64,000 nt of DNA, taken from NCBI RefSeq assembly GCF_025195125.1, contig NZ_JAMGSL010000020.1:1-64000 (forward strand), read 5' to 3'. This DNA comes from Streptomyces sp. Je 1-79. Lineage in GTDB: Bacteria; Actinomycetota; Actinomycetes; Streptomycetales; Streptomycetaceae. Positions 51,070 through 59,329 of the stretch are shown here, piece by piece. Position 1 is the first letter of the stretch; the number at the start of each line of letters is the position of its first letter. Under the pieces are notes generated by a model. The model was not told the origin of the DNA and did not search any database. It worked only from the letters and a program-made list of their open reading frames with translations. A program made the position numbers and the translations under genes.

Positions 51070-52098
51070 ATGAACAGTCATCAGGCCGTCGCGGACGGTC
51101 CTCTCCGTGTCGGGATCACCGGGGTCGGCGCCTGTCTGCCCGAGCGGGTCATGGATTCGGAGCGGCTGCGGCAGCGGGTCGTCGCCGGCAGCGGGATGGC
51201 CCTGCCCGCCGGGGTGTTCGAGCGCGCCACCGGGATCGTGACCCGGCGGGTCGTGGGGCCCGGCGAGTACGCCTCCACGCTGGCCGTGGGGGCCGCCCGG
51301 CAGGCCCTCGCGCGGGCCGGGGCCGCGCCCGAGGACATCGACCTGCTGGTGTTCGCCTCCGCCACCCGCGACATGGTGGAGCCGGCCACCGCGCACATCG
51401 TGCAGGCCGAACTGGGCTCCCGCGCCCACGCGCTGGACGTCACCAACGCCTGCAACAGCTTCGTCAACGGCATCGACCTGGCCCGCTCCATGATCCTGGC
51501 CGGGCGCGCCCGGCGGGCGCTCGTCGTCACCGGTGAGACGCCGAGCCGCGCCGTCCGCCACGACCCCGCGGACCTCGCGCAGTTCCGGGACGGGTTCGCC
51601 GGGTACACGTTCGGCGACGCGGGCGCCGCCGTGGTCCTGGAGGCGGTGGACCGCGGCGGGATACTCGACGTGGACAGCGCGACGCACTCGGAACACTGGC
51701 CGGTCGGGGGGATATTCGGCGGCGGTTCCCGTCACCCGCGGGGCGACGAGCACACGTACTTCCGGGGCGACGGCAGCGAGCTGCGCGAGGTGTTCGAGAA
51801 GGTGGGCACCTCGGTGATCGACCGGACGCTGCACCGAACGGGCCTCGAATGGCGCCACTTCCGGTACGTCCTGGTCCACCAGGTGACGGTGCCGTACCTG
51901 GAGCGGTTCGTGGAGGTCACCGGGGTCCCCGAGGACCGGCTCGTCGTCACCGTCCCCGAGCTCGGCAACGTCGCGAGCGCGACACTGGGCGTACAACTCG
52001 ACCGGGTGCAGGACGGGTTGCGGTCCGGGGACCGGGTGCTCCTCGTGGGGCTCGGCGGTGGCGTGAGCATCATGACGATGGTCTGGGAGAAGGCATGA
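51070..52098 (+). CDS. OleA-like thiolase / KAS III-type condensing enzyme
   Basis: A 342-aa thiolase-fold enzyme. The catalytic triad is Cys128 (DVTNACNSFVNG), His270 (LVHQVTVPYL) and Asn300 (PELGNVASATLG). The Cys context TNACNSF and the motif RDMVEPATA with Glu104 resemble OleA, where a Glu from this region enters the partner active site, more than FabH (usual context AAACAGF). OleA joins two fatty acyl-CoAs head to head into a 2-alkyl-3-keto acid. It is the first gene of five overlapping genes, and its stop overlaps the glycosyltransferase start (ATGA). FabH-like chain initiation remains an alternative. Confidence 0.85.
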   Translation: MNSHQAVADGPLRVGITGVGACLPERVMDSERLRQRVVAGSGMALPAGVFERATGIVTRRVVGPGEYASTLAVGAARQALARAGAAPEDIDLLVFASATRDMVEPATAHIVQAELGSRAHALDVTNACNSFVNGIDLARSMILAGRARRALVVTGETPSRAVRHDPADLAQFRDGFAGYTFGDAGAAVVLEAVDRGGILDVDSATHSEHWPVGGIFGGGSRHPRGDEHTYFRGDGSELREVFEKVGTSVIDRTLHRTGLEWRHFRYVLVHQVTVPYLERFVEVTGVPEDRLVVTVPELGNVASATLGVQLDRVQDGLRSGDRVLLVGLGGGVSIMTMVWEKA

Positions 52099-52838
52099 AG
52101 GACGCGCTGTGGGTGGTGGTGCCGGCTCACCAGGAGGCCGCGCGCATCGGTGACACCCTGGAGGCGCTCGCCGCCCAGGCGGACCGGGACTTCCAGCTCG
52201 TCGTGGTGGACAACGCCTCCGACGACGACACCGCCGCGATCGCCCGCGCGTTCGCGGAGCGGGCGCCGTTCCCCGTCCATGTGCTCGACGAGCGGGACAA
52301 GGGCGTGGGCTGCGCCGTGGACACCGGGTTCCGGTACGCGATCGGGCGCGGGGCCGCGCTGCTGGCCCGTACCGACGCCGACTGCCTTCCGCGGCCCGGC
52401 TGGACGGCCGCCGCCCGGGCGGCGCTGCACGGCGGCGCGGGGCTGGTGTGCGGCCGGATCGACGCGCGCAGGGACGAGCACGGACCGGTCGGCCGAGCCC
52501 TGTTCCGTACTCTCGTCCGCGTCGCCGCGTTCTTCGGCCGGATACGCCCGGCACACCGGCGCCGACACGGGTACCTCGCCCCCTACCGGATGCACGCGGG
52601 CAACAACATGGCCATCACCGCGCGGCTGTACGAGGCCGTAGGCGGGATGCCCCGCCGGCCCTCCCCCACCGACCGGCTCTTCCTGAACCGGGTGCGCCGC
52701 AGCACCACCGCCATCGTGCACGCCCGCGACATGGTCGTGGAGAACTCGACCCGGCGCCTGCGCGCGTACGGGATCGTCGGAACCGCCCGCTGGTACCTGG
52801 ACCGGGGACCGGGGCGGCACGGGGAGGACCCTCGCTGA
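52095..52838 (+). CDS. Family 2 glycosyltransferase
   Basis: A 247-aa soluble GT-A transferase. VVVPAHQEAARIGDTLEAL opens the nucleotide-binding part, VVVDNASDDDT follows, and the metal-binding DxD is in ARTDADCLPRPGW. The C-terminal part (HAGNNMAITARLYEAVGGMP) is the acceptor side, with a GNN motif common in GT2. There are no transmembrane helices. In this operon it may glycosylate the lipid product or a hydroxyl created by the P450; no known ole cluster that I recall contains a GT2 gene. Start ATG 52095 has GGAGAAGG and overlaps the thiolase gene. Confidence 0.86.
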   Translation: MKDALWVVVPAHQEAARIGDTLEALAAQADRDFQLVVVDNASDDDTAAIARAFAERAPFPVHVLDERDKGVGCAVDTGFRYAIGRGAALLARTDADCLPRPGWTAAARAALHGGAGLVCGRIDARRDEHGPVGRALFRTLVRVAAFFGRIRPAHRRRHGYLAPYRMHAGNNMAITARLYEAVGGMPRRPSPTDRLFLNRVRRSTTAIVHARDMVVENSTRRLRAYGIVGTARWYLDRGPGRHGEDPR

Positions 52839-54319
52839 TGCTGGACGCTCTCGCTCACACCCTGCGGTCGCACCCGGGCCGCCCCGCCGTCCTCGGCACG
52901 ACGCGGTCCGGCGCGGTCCGGACGAAGGCGACCTGCGGGGAGCTCGCCGACCTCGCGGACCGTTACGCCTCCGCGCTCCACGCGCGCGGGCTGCGGCGCG
53001 GCGGCACGGTCGGGGTCGCGGTGCGGCCCGGGCCGCGCGCGCTGGCCGTGATGCTGGCCGTTCACCGGCTCGGGCTGCGGGCGGCCGTGCTCGACCCCGG
53101 CGCGGGCCCCGACGTGCTGCGGGCCCGTCTCGCGCTGGCCCGCCCCGACATCGTGCTGGCCGACGCGGCGGCCCAGGCGGTCGCCGGCTGGGCTCGGCCG
53201 CTCGCCCGCCGGGCCCGGCTCGCGCTGCCGGACCTCGCGGATCTCGGCGGCCCCGTCGCCACGGTCGGACCGAGGCTGCCGGGGTGCGCTTCCGCTCTGG
53301 AGACGGGGGCGCGTACGTCGGTGCTTCCGCGTGCGGTGGACGAGGACGGGGACGCGGTGATCGTCTTCACCTCGGGCACGACCTCGCGTCCGCGCGCGGT
53401 GGTCCACACCCGTGCGTCGCTCGCCGCCGGGATGGCGACGGTGACCGATCTCGTACGGCCGGAGCCCGGGCGGCCCGTGCTCGGCGGCACGTTCTTCGTC
53501 CTCGTGCCGTCGCTCGCGAGCGGTGCGCCGGTCGCGCTGCCCGCCCGCTCGCCGCGCGTGCTGGCCCGGCAGATGCGGCGGCTCGTCCCGCAGGCCACCT
53601 ACCTGACGCCACCGCAGCTGAGGGCGGCGCTGGCCGTGGACGCGCGGTTCTCCGGTCGGGTGTGGACCGGTTCCGCGCCGGCGAGCGCCGAACTGCTCAC
53701 GCGGGTACGGCGGGCGGGGGCGGACGAGGCGTGGGGGGTGTACGCGCTCACGGAACTGTTCCCCGCCGCCGCGGTCGAGCAGGCGGAGAAGGCCGCGTTC
53801 GCGGGCGACGGCGATCTGGTGGGTGCGCCGCTGCCGGGTGTGGAGGCGAAGACCGGGCCGGACGGCGAGCTGCTGCTCTCCGGGCCGGGCGCCCGGCACC
53901 GCTACCTCGGGGAGGAGCCGGAGCACTGGGTGCGCACCGGCGACCGGGGGCTGCTCGGGTCCGACGGCCGGATCGTGCTCGCGGGGCGCTGCAAGGACAT
54001 GGTGCTGAGGCGGGCGGAGAACATCTACCCGGGTCTGTACGAGCCGGCGCTGCACGTGCCCGGCGTCGAACTCGCGCTGCTGGTGGGCGTCCCGGCCGGG
54101 GACGGGGACGAGCGCCTGGTCGCCGTCGTCCAGCCCCGCCGGGAGGCCGACCGGGACCGGGTGCGAGCGGCGCTCGCGGGTCCGCTCCGGCGCATGGGGG
54201 CGGCCCGCCCGGACGCGCTGCTGCTCGCGGACATCCCGCTGTCGGGCCGCTCGCTGAAGCCGGACCGTGCGGCCACGGCGCGACTGGCGGCCGCACGCAC
54301 GACGGAGTCGGCCCGATGA
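52838..54319 (+). CDS. OleC-like adenylate-forming enzyme (AMP-binding)
   Basis: A 493-aa ANL-superfamily protein. P-loop VFTSGTTSRPRAVVHT, A5-like WGVYALTELFPAA, GDRG in RTGDRGLLGSDGRIV, hinge AGRCKDMVLRRAENIYP, and the C-terminal catalytic Lys in SGRSLKPDR. OleC uses ATP to turn a 2-alkyl-3-hydroxy acid into a beta-lactone; ordinary acyl-CoA ligases share the fold, and context (thiolase, reductase) argues for the OleC or LstC type. The N-terminal half is Ala/Arg-rich and shorter than in fatty acyl-CoA ligases. The first base of ATG 52838 is the last base of the preceding stop. Confidence 0.84.
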   Translation: MLDALAHTLRSHPGRPAVLGTTRSGAVRTKATCGELADLADRYASALHARGLRRGGTVGVAVRPGPRALAVMLAVHRLGLRAAVLDPGAGPDVLRARLALARPDIVLADAAAQAVAGWARPLARRARLALPDLADLGGPVATVGPRLPGCASALETGARTSVLPRAVDEDGDAVIVFTSGTTSRPRAVVHTRASLAAGMATVTDLVRPEPGRPVLGGTFFVLVPSLASGAPVALPARSPRVLARQMRRLVPQATYLTPPQLRAALAVDARFSGRVWTGSAPASAELLTRVRRAGADEAWGVYALTELFPAAAVEQAEKAAFAGDGDLVGAPLPGVEAKTGPDGELLLSGPGARHRYLGEEPEHWVRTGDRGLLGSDGRIVLAGRCKDMVLRRAENIYPGLYEPALHVPGVELALLVGVPAGDGDERLVAVVQPRREADRDRVRAALAGPLRRMGAARPDALLLADIPLSGRSLKPDRAATARLAAARTTESAR

Positions 54320-55515
54320 CGGGCACGCGGGGCTGGGCGCCGCCGGCCGGGTCGCCCGCCCGTGGTGTGAGGCCGGGTCCGGCCGGGCTCCGGGCCGCGC
54401 GGCGGCGGGATCGGCGGGTGTACACGCGGTCGCATCCGCTGCTGTTCGCGCTGCTCGCCGCCGTGCGCCGTCGGCCCGTGGCGCGGCTCGGACGGGCGGT
54501 TCTGGTGAGCGGCACCGAGGAGTACCGCGAGGCCCTCACCCGGGTCCCGCTGGACCGCGCGGCGGCCGGTACGACAGGCGGCGCGGCGCGCGAACTCTCC
54601 GGTGGGGGAACGCTGTTCGACCAGGAGGGGGCCGACCACCGCGACACGCGGAGGGCCGTCGCCGGGGACCTCGGCGCGGCCGGTGTGGAGCGGCTGCGCC
54701 CGGTCTGGCAGGCCGTGCTCGCCCGCCGGCTCGCCCCGCTCGCAGGCGGGCGCCCCGTCGATCTCGTCCCGCTGGCCCGCGAGCTCGCCGGCGCGACCGT
54801 CCGCGCCCTGCTCCACACCGCGGCCGACCCCTCTGCCCTCGCCGAGGCGGCGGCGGACGCCGCGGCGGCCGCCGTCCGGGACCACCTGCCGGGTCCGCGG
54901 CCACCGGGCACGGCCCGGGCGGCGGCGCGGGCGACGGCACGTCTGGAGGCGCTGCTGGCCGACGGCGCCACGTCCGCACCCGGGAGCGGCGAGACCGGGC
55001 TGCGCGCCATGATCGCCGTCGCGGCCGTCAACACCACCGTCGCCGCGGTGCCGCGCGCCGCCGCGTGGTGCGCCGACGGCGGGCTGTGGGAGCAGGCCGC
55101 CGACGACCGGCTGCGGCCCGCCCTCGTGGACGAGCTGCTGCGGGTCACCGCGCCGTCCCCGCTGTTGCCCCGGGTGGCGGCGGCCGACGCCGTGCTCGGC
55201 GGGTGCCCGGTGAAGGCCGGGGACCGGCTCGTCCTGGTGGCCCGGCATGCCGTGGGGGCGGACGTCGATCCGCCGGACGCCCGCTCTCCCGCCCCGCCCG
55301 CCGTCGGGCGGCTCGTCTTCGGCGCCGGTCCGCACGCCTGCCCCGGCGCGCGGCTCGCCCTGGCGCAGTTGGACGATGTCCTGGCCGCGCTCGCCCCGTA
55401 CCGTCCGGCCGTCGTCGCCGCCCGCGTGGACCGGCGCGCCGCGCTGCCCGGCTGGCGCCGGCTGACCGTCCGCGCGACCACCACCCCGCGCCCCCTCACG
55501 GAGAGTCCCGCATGA
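54316..55515 (+). CDS. Atypical cytochrome P450 of the ole-like operon
   Basis: A 399-aa P450. The heme loop FGAGPHACPGARLALAQL (Cys342) and K-helix ELLR (Glu273-Arg276) are normal. The I-helix is unusual: VAAVNTTVA (235-243) replaces the standard AGxE/DTT, with Ala for Gly and Asn for the acidic residue of the proton relay. P450s with such changes often use peroxide or do non-hydroxylating reactions, such as decarboxylation by fatty-acid P450s. The N-terminal part is Arg-rich with no membrane anchor. Start ATG 54316 overlaps the ligase stop by 4 bases. It may act on the condensed lipid. Confidence 0.85.
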   Translation: MTGTRGWAPPAGSPARGVRPGPAGLRAARRRDRRVYTRSHPLLFALLAAVRRRPVARLGRAVLVSGTEEYREALTRVPLDRAAAGTTGGAARELSGGGTLFDQEGADHRDTRRAVAGDLGAAGVERLRPVWQAVLARRLAPLAGGRPVDLVPLARELAGATVRALLHTAADPSALAEAAADAAAAAVRDHLPGPRPPGTARAAARATARLEALLADGATSAPGSGETGLRAMIAVAAVNTTVAAVPRAAAWCADGGLWEQAADDRLRPALVDELLRVTAPSPLLPRVAAADAVLGGCPVKAGDRLVLVARHAVGADVDPPDARSPAPPAVGRLVFGAGPHACPGARLALAQLDDVLAALAPYRPAVVAARVDRRAALPGWRRLTVRATTTPRPLTESPA

Positions 55516-56420
55516 TCACGATCGCCGTCACCGGAGCGAGCGGCTTCTGCGGCTCCCATGTCGCCGCGCTCGCCGTTTCGCGCGGTGCCGACGTCCTGTG
55601 TGTCGGGCGGCGCCCGGGTCCGGTCGGGCGGCACGTCCCCTGGGACGCGGAGTCCTCGCCGCCCGACCTCTCCGGGGCCGACCTCGTCGTGCACTGCGCG
55701 GCGGCCGTCGGCGACCCCGTGCCCGGGTCGCCGGCCGAGGCGACGATGCGGGGCGTGAACGTGGACGGCACCGCCCGGCTCATGGAGGCGGCGGCGGGCC
55801 GCCCGGTGGTCTGGGTGAGCAGCGCCAGCGTGTACGCGCCCGGTCCCGGCCGGATCCGGATCACCGAGGACCACCCGGTGCGCGGGCAGTTGAACGCCTA
55901 CGGCCGTACGAAGGCTGCGGGCGAGGCCCTCGCGCTCGCGGCCGGGGCGGTGGTCCTGCGGCCGCGGGCGGTCTACGGACCCGGCGATCCGCACCTGGTG
56001 CCCCGGCTCCTCGCGCGCGTCCGGGCGGGCCGGGTGCTGCTGCCCGGTCCGGACGTCGTCCTGAGCCTGACGGCCGTCGAGAACCTCGCCGACGCGTGTC
56101 TGGCCGCCCCCGGCTGGCGCCCGGGCGCGTACAACATCGCCGACCCCGTGCCGTACCGCCGCGACGAGGCGGTCCGGACGGTGCTGCGGGCCCATGGCGT
56201 ACGCGCCCGGATCCACCACCTGCCTCTGCCGCTGGCCCAGGGGGCGGCGGTGGCGGCCGAGGCCCTGTCGCGTCTCCGGCCGGGGGCCGAGCCGCCGCTG
56301 ACCCGGTACGCCGTCGATCAGCTGGCCCACCGGGTCGTCCTGGACGTGTCGAAGGCACAGGGTCAGGGCTGGCGTGCGGCCCGCACGCTCACCGACTACG
56401 CGACGGCGGCGCCGGTCTGA
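55512..56420 (+). CDS. OleD-like NAD(P)-dependent epimerase/dehydratase-family reductase
   Basis: A 302-aa extended SDR. The Rossmann motif is AVTGASGFCGSHVAAL (Gly8-x-x-Gly11-x-x-Gly-like turn), the active site YGRTK (Tyr130, Lys134) with Ser in VSSASVY, and substrate-side PRAVYGPGDPHLVPRLL. This is the 3-beta-HSD-like group to which OleD and LstD belong; OleD reduces the 2-alkyl-3-keto acid from OleA to the 3-hydroxy acid before lactone closure. Start ATG 55512 overlaps the P450 stop by 4 bases. It closes the operon; the next gene begins 76 bases later. Confidence 0.85.
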   Translation: MITIAVTGASGFCGSHVAALAVSRGADVLCVGRRPGPVGRHVPWDAESSPPDLSGADLVVHCAAAVGDPVPGSPAEATMRGVNVDGTARLMEAAAGRPVVWVSSASVYAPGPGRIRITEDHPVRGQLNAYGRTKAAGEALALAAGAVVLRPRAVYGPGDPHLVPRLLARVRAGRVLLPGPDVVLSLTAVENLADACLAAPGWRPGAYNIADPVPYRRDEAVRTVLRAHGVRARIHHLPLPLAQGAAVAAEALSRLRPGAEPPLTRYAVDQLAHRVVLDVSKAQGQGWRAARTLTDYATAAPV

Positions 56421-56496
56421 CCCGCCGCGCGGCCCGGCACCGGCGCCGGTGGGGCCGCGCCACGGATCCTGGCAACAGGACACGCTCCGCCACCTG

Positions 56497-57666
56497 ATGT
56501 ATGCCTTTCCCATGGATGCCCGCCGGCGCGACCCAGCGGCCCGCCTCTCGCGGCGTGGCGGCCGGCTGCTGCTCTGCGCGTCGTTCGCGCTGATCGCGGT
56601 GGTCACGGTGGTGGACATCCTGGCTCCGCCGGAGGTGCATCTGGGACCGTTCCTGATCGCCGCGCCGGCGGTGACGGCCTCGTTCGCGGGGCCCCGGATG
56701 ACGGCGTTCGTGGGTGCGGTCGCGGTCCTCGCGCAGGCCGTGGTGGCGATCGCGCGGACGAGCCTGACGGACCTCAACCACACGTACCAGATCGTGGCGC
56801 TGGTCCTGATCTCGGTCATCGTGACCTTCTTCGCCTATCTGCGCGAGCGGGACGAGCGCAGGGTGTCCCGGCTGCGCTCCATCGCCCAGGCCGCCCAGAG
56901 CGTCGTCCTGCGCCCGCTCCCTCACCGGGCGGGCCCCCTCCACATCGCGTCCGTCTACCTGGCGGCCGAGGAGGAGGCGCAGATGGGCGGGGACCTGTAC
57001 GCGGCGGCCCGCACGGCGTCGGGGACCCGGCTGCTGATCGGGGACGCCCGGGGCAAGGGGCTCGACGCGATCAGCGAGGCCTCCCTGGTGCTGGGCGCCT
57101 TCCGGGTGACGGCGCGGCGGGAGACGGAGCTGCCCTCGCTCGTCGGGCACCTGGAGGCGGGCGTGGGGTCGGCGGAGGATCCGGCCGGTGCGGCGGCGCC
57201 GGGGTCCGGGGCCGAGGAGGGAGCCGACGCGGAGGCCGACGACGCCGCCGAGGCCTTCGTCACCGCGCTGGTCCTCGACATCCCCGATCACGAGCCGGTG
57301 GTGCGGCTGGTGAACTGCGGCCACCCGCCACCGCTGCTTCTGCGGCAGGGGCGGGTCGTTCCCCTCGACACCGCCGCCACCAGCCCTCCCCTGGGCCTGT
57401 CGGACGTCCTCTCCCCGGACGTCACCGTGGAGACCTTTCCCTTCGACGTCGGTGACGTGCTCCTGCTCTACACGGACGGGGTCGTCGAGGCCCGGGACCG
57501 GTCGAGGGCGTTCTACCCCCTGACGGAGCGGATCGTGGCCTGGGCCGGCGCCGACCCGCCGACCCTGCTCGCCCGGCTGCGCGACGATCTGCAGGCGTAC
57601 GCGGGCGGCCACCTGGGCGACGACGCTGCGCTCGTCGCGGTCGAGCGCCTCGCCCCGAAGCCGTAG
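56497..57666 (+). CDS. Membrane-bound SpoIIE/PP2C-type phosphatase
   Basis: A 389-aa protein with three or four N-terminal helices (about residues 25-125: LLLCASFALIAVVTVVDIL, ...VALVLISVIVTFFAYL) and a cytosolic SpoIIE phosphatase domain. Metal-site residues are present: QMGGDLYAAA, LIGDARGKGLDAI, LYTDGVVEA, and HLGDDAALVA. An acidic/Gly insertion (about residues 220-250, ADAEADDAAE) interrupts the domain. In related Streptomyces proteins the target is a phosphorylated anti-anti-sigma factor. ATG 56497 is the first of two close starts (the other at 56512); neither has a strong ribosome site. It is 76 bases after the ole-like operon; functional linkage is doubtful. Confidence 0.85.
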   Translation: MYAFPMDARRRDPAARLSRRGGRLLLCASFALIAVVTVVDILAPPEVHLGPFLIAAPAVTASFAGPRMTAFVGAVAVLAQAVVAIARTSLTDLNHTYQIVALVLISVIVTFFAYLRERDERRVSRLRSIAQAAQSVVLRPLPHRAGPLHIASVYLAAEEEAQMGGDLYAAARTASGTRLLIGDARGKGLDAISEASLVLGAFRVTARRETELPSLVGHLEAGVGSAEDPAGAAAPGSGAEEGADAEADDAAEAFVTALVLDIPDHEPVVRLVNCGHPPPLLLRQGRVVPLDTAATSPPLGLSDVLSPDVTVETFPFDVGDVLLLYTDGVVEARDRSRAFYPLTERIVAWAGADPPTLLARLRDDLQAYAGGHLGDDAALVAVERLAPKP

Positions 57667-57788
57667 CCTGGTCGTAGCCGTAGCCCCGGGCCGCAGGTCC
57701 CGGCCGCTGCCCGGACGAGCGTGGTCCGGAGCCGGGTGGGCAGTCGCGGGGGCCCGGCGGTCCCCGCCCCCTCCCGAAGGAGCGCGCG

Positions 57789-59228
57789 ATGCCGGCGGAC
57801 GCGAGTTTCGGCATGTCGTACTGGATGCGTGGCACGGACTCCCCCGGTCGTCCCGCCCTCGCCGAGGACCTCACCACCGACGTCGTCGTCATCGGCGGCG
57901 GCATCGTGGGCGTGTGCACGGCGTACGAACTGGTCCGCGCGGGACGTGAGGTCGTGCTCCTGGAAGCCGGCCGGATCGGCGGCGGGGTCTCCGGGCACAC
58001 CACGGGGAAGCTGACCGCGCTGCACGGCCTGACGTACGCGCGGCTCCGCGACACCCACGGCACGCTCGCCGCCGCCCGGTACGCCCGCGCCCAGCAGGAG
58101 GCCATGGAGCACGTCGTCCGCCTGTGCGACGAGATCGGGATCGACGCCGAGCTGGAGCGCGCTCCCGCCTACACGTACGTCACGGACGCGCGACGGGCGG
58201 ACGAGGTCCGTTCGGAGGCGGCGGCCGCGCTGGAGGCGGGGCTCGACGTCGCGTACGTGACGGAGAGCGGGCTCCCCTTCCCGGTGGCCGCGGCGGTGCG
58301 CCTCGACGACCAGCTCCTCTTCCATCCCCGCCGTTTCCTCCTCGGCCTCGCCGAGGACCTCGTCGCGCGCGGCGGCTCGGTCCACGAGCACACCCGCGTC
58401 ACCGAGCTGCGGGAGCTCACGGAGTGCCGGCTCACCACCGAGACGGGCCACACCGTCCACGCACGGGACGTCGTCGTCGCCACGCACTTCCCCCTGACCG
58501 TGCACAGCTCGCTGCTGACGAGGCTGACGGTACGGCGCGAGCTGGTGGTGGCGGCGCCCGTGCCGACGGCGCTGGCCCCGCACGGCATGTACCTCACCCC
58601 CGAGGACGACACCCGGTCGGTGCGGACCGCACCGTACGACAAGGGCCACCGGTTGCTCATCGTCACCGGCGAGGCCTTCGAGCCGGGCACCGACCACACG
58701 GGCGAGCGTCTCGAACGGCTCACCGGCTGGGCCCGCCGGGCCTTCCCGGAGTTCGGCGGGGCACCGACGACGTACCGGTGGGCGGCGCAGGACGTGCGGT
58801 CGGCGGACCACCTCCCGTACGTCGGTCATGAGCACCCGGACACCCAGCACGTCTTCGTGGCCACGGGCTTCGGCGGCTGGGGCATGAGCAACGGCGTGAT
58901 GGCGGGCCGTCTGCTCGCCGCGCATGTGACCGGGGCGCCCCGCCCGGACTGGACCGAGCTGTTCGACCCGCGCCGCACCCTGCCCCTGCGGGAGTACCCC
59001 GACGTGGTCAGGGCCCAGGCGTCGGTGGCCCGGCACTATCTCGTCGCCCGTCCGCCGCGCTGCACCCACATGGGCTGCGAGCTGGGCTTCAACGAGCTGG
59101 AGGACGCCTGGGAGTGCCCGTGCCACGGCTCGCGCTTCGCGGCCTCCGACGGCCGTGTGCTCCAGGGTCCGGCGACGCGCCCGCTGGAGGGCGTCACCGG
59201 TGCCGCGCCGCACTCTCCTCGATCCTGA
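57789..59228 (+). CDS. FAD-dependent oxidoreductase with C-terminal Rieske [2Fe-2S] domain
   Basis: A 479-aa fusion. An N-terminal DAO-type FAD domain opens with VVVIGGGIVGVCTAYEL and LLEAGRIGGGVSGHTTGK (residues 31-75). The last about 90 residues are a Rieske domain: CTHMGC and CPCHGS supply two Cys-His pairs, with GRVLQGPATRPLE after. This architecture is known in Bacillus YhfW-like proteins and is common in Streptomyces, without a defined substrate. ATG 57789 follows GAAGGAG. It is followed by the gntR gene 101 bases away. Confidence 0.9.
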   Translation: MPADASFGMSYWMRGTDSPGRPALAEDLTTDVVVIGGGIVGVCTAYELVRAGREVVLLEAGRIGGGVSGHTTGKLTALHGLTYARLRDTHGTLAAARYARAQQEAMEHVVRLCDEIGIDAELERAPAYTYVTDARRADEVRSEAAAALEAGLDVAYVTESGLPFPVAAAVRLDDQLLFHPRRFLLGLAEDLVARGGSVHEHTRVTELRELTECRLTTETGHTVHARDVVVATHFPLTVHSSLLTRLTVRRELVVAAPVPTALAPHGMYLTPEDDTRSVRTAPYDKGHRLLIVTGEAFEPGTDHTGERLERLTGWARRAFPEFGGAPTTYRWAAQDVRSADHLPYVGHEHPDTQHVFVATGFGGWGMSNGVMAGRLLAAHVTGAPRPDWTELFDPRRTLPLREYPDVVRAQASVARHYLVARPPRCTHMGCELGFNELEDAWECPCHGSRFAASDGRVLQGPATRPLEGVTGAAPHSPRS

Positions 59229-59329
59229 CGACACGTTCCCGGGAGGGTTCCCCGTGTGGAATCGTGCGGTGGTGCGGCGCCACGCCCGGCTGCCGGGCGG
59301 TGCGTCAAGCGGAAGTCGGAGTACGGCAC

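Noticed and set aside
53748..56819. 1023-codon minus-strand open frame opposite the ole-like operon
   Set aside because: The plus-strand genes carry all catalytic motifs; the antisense frame has none.
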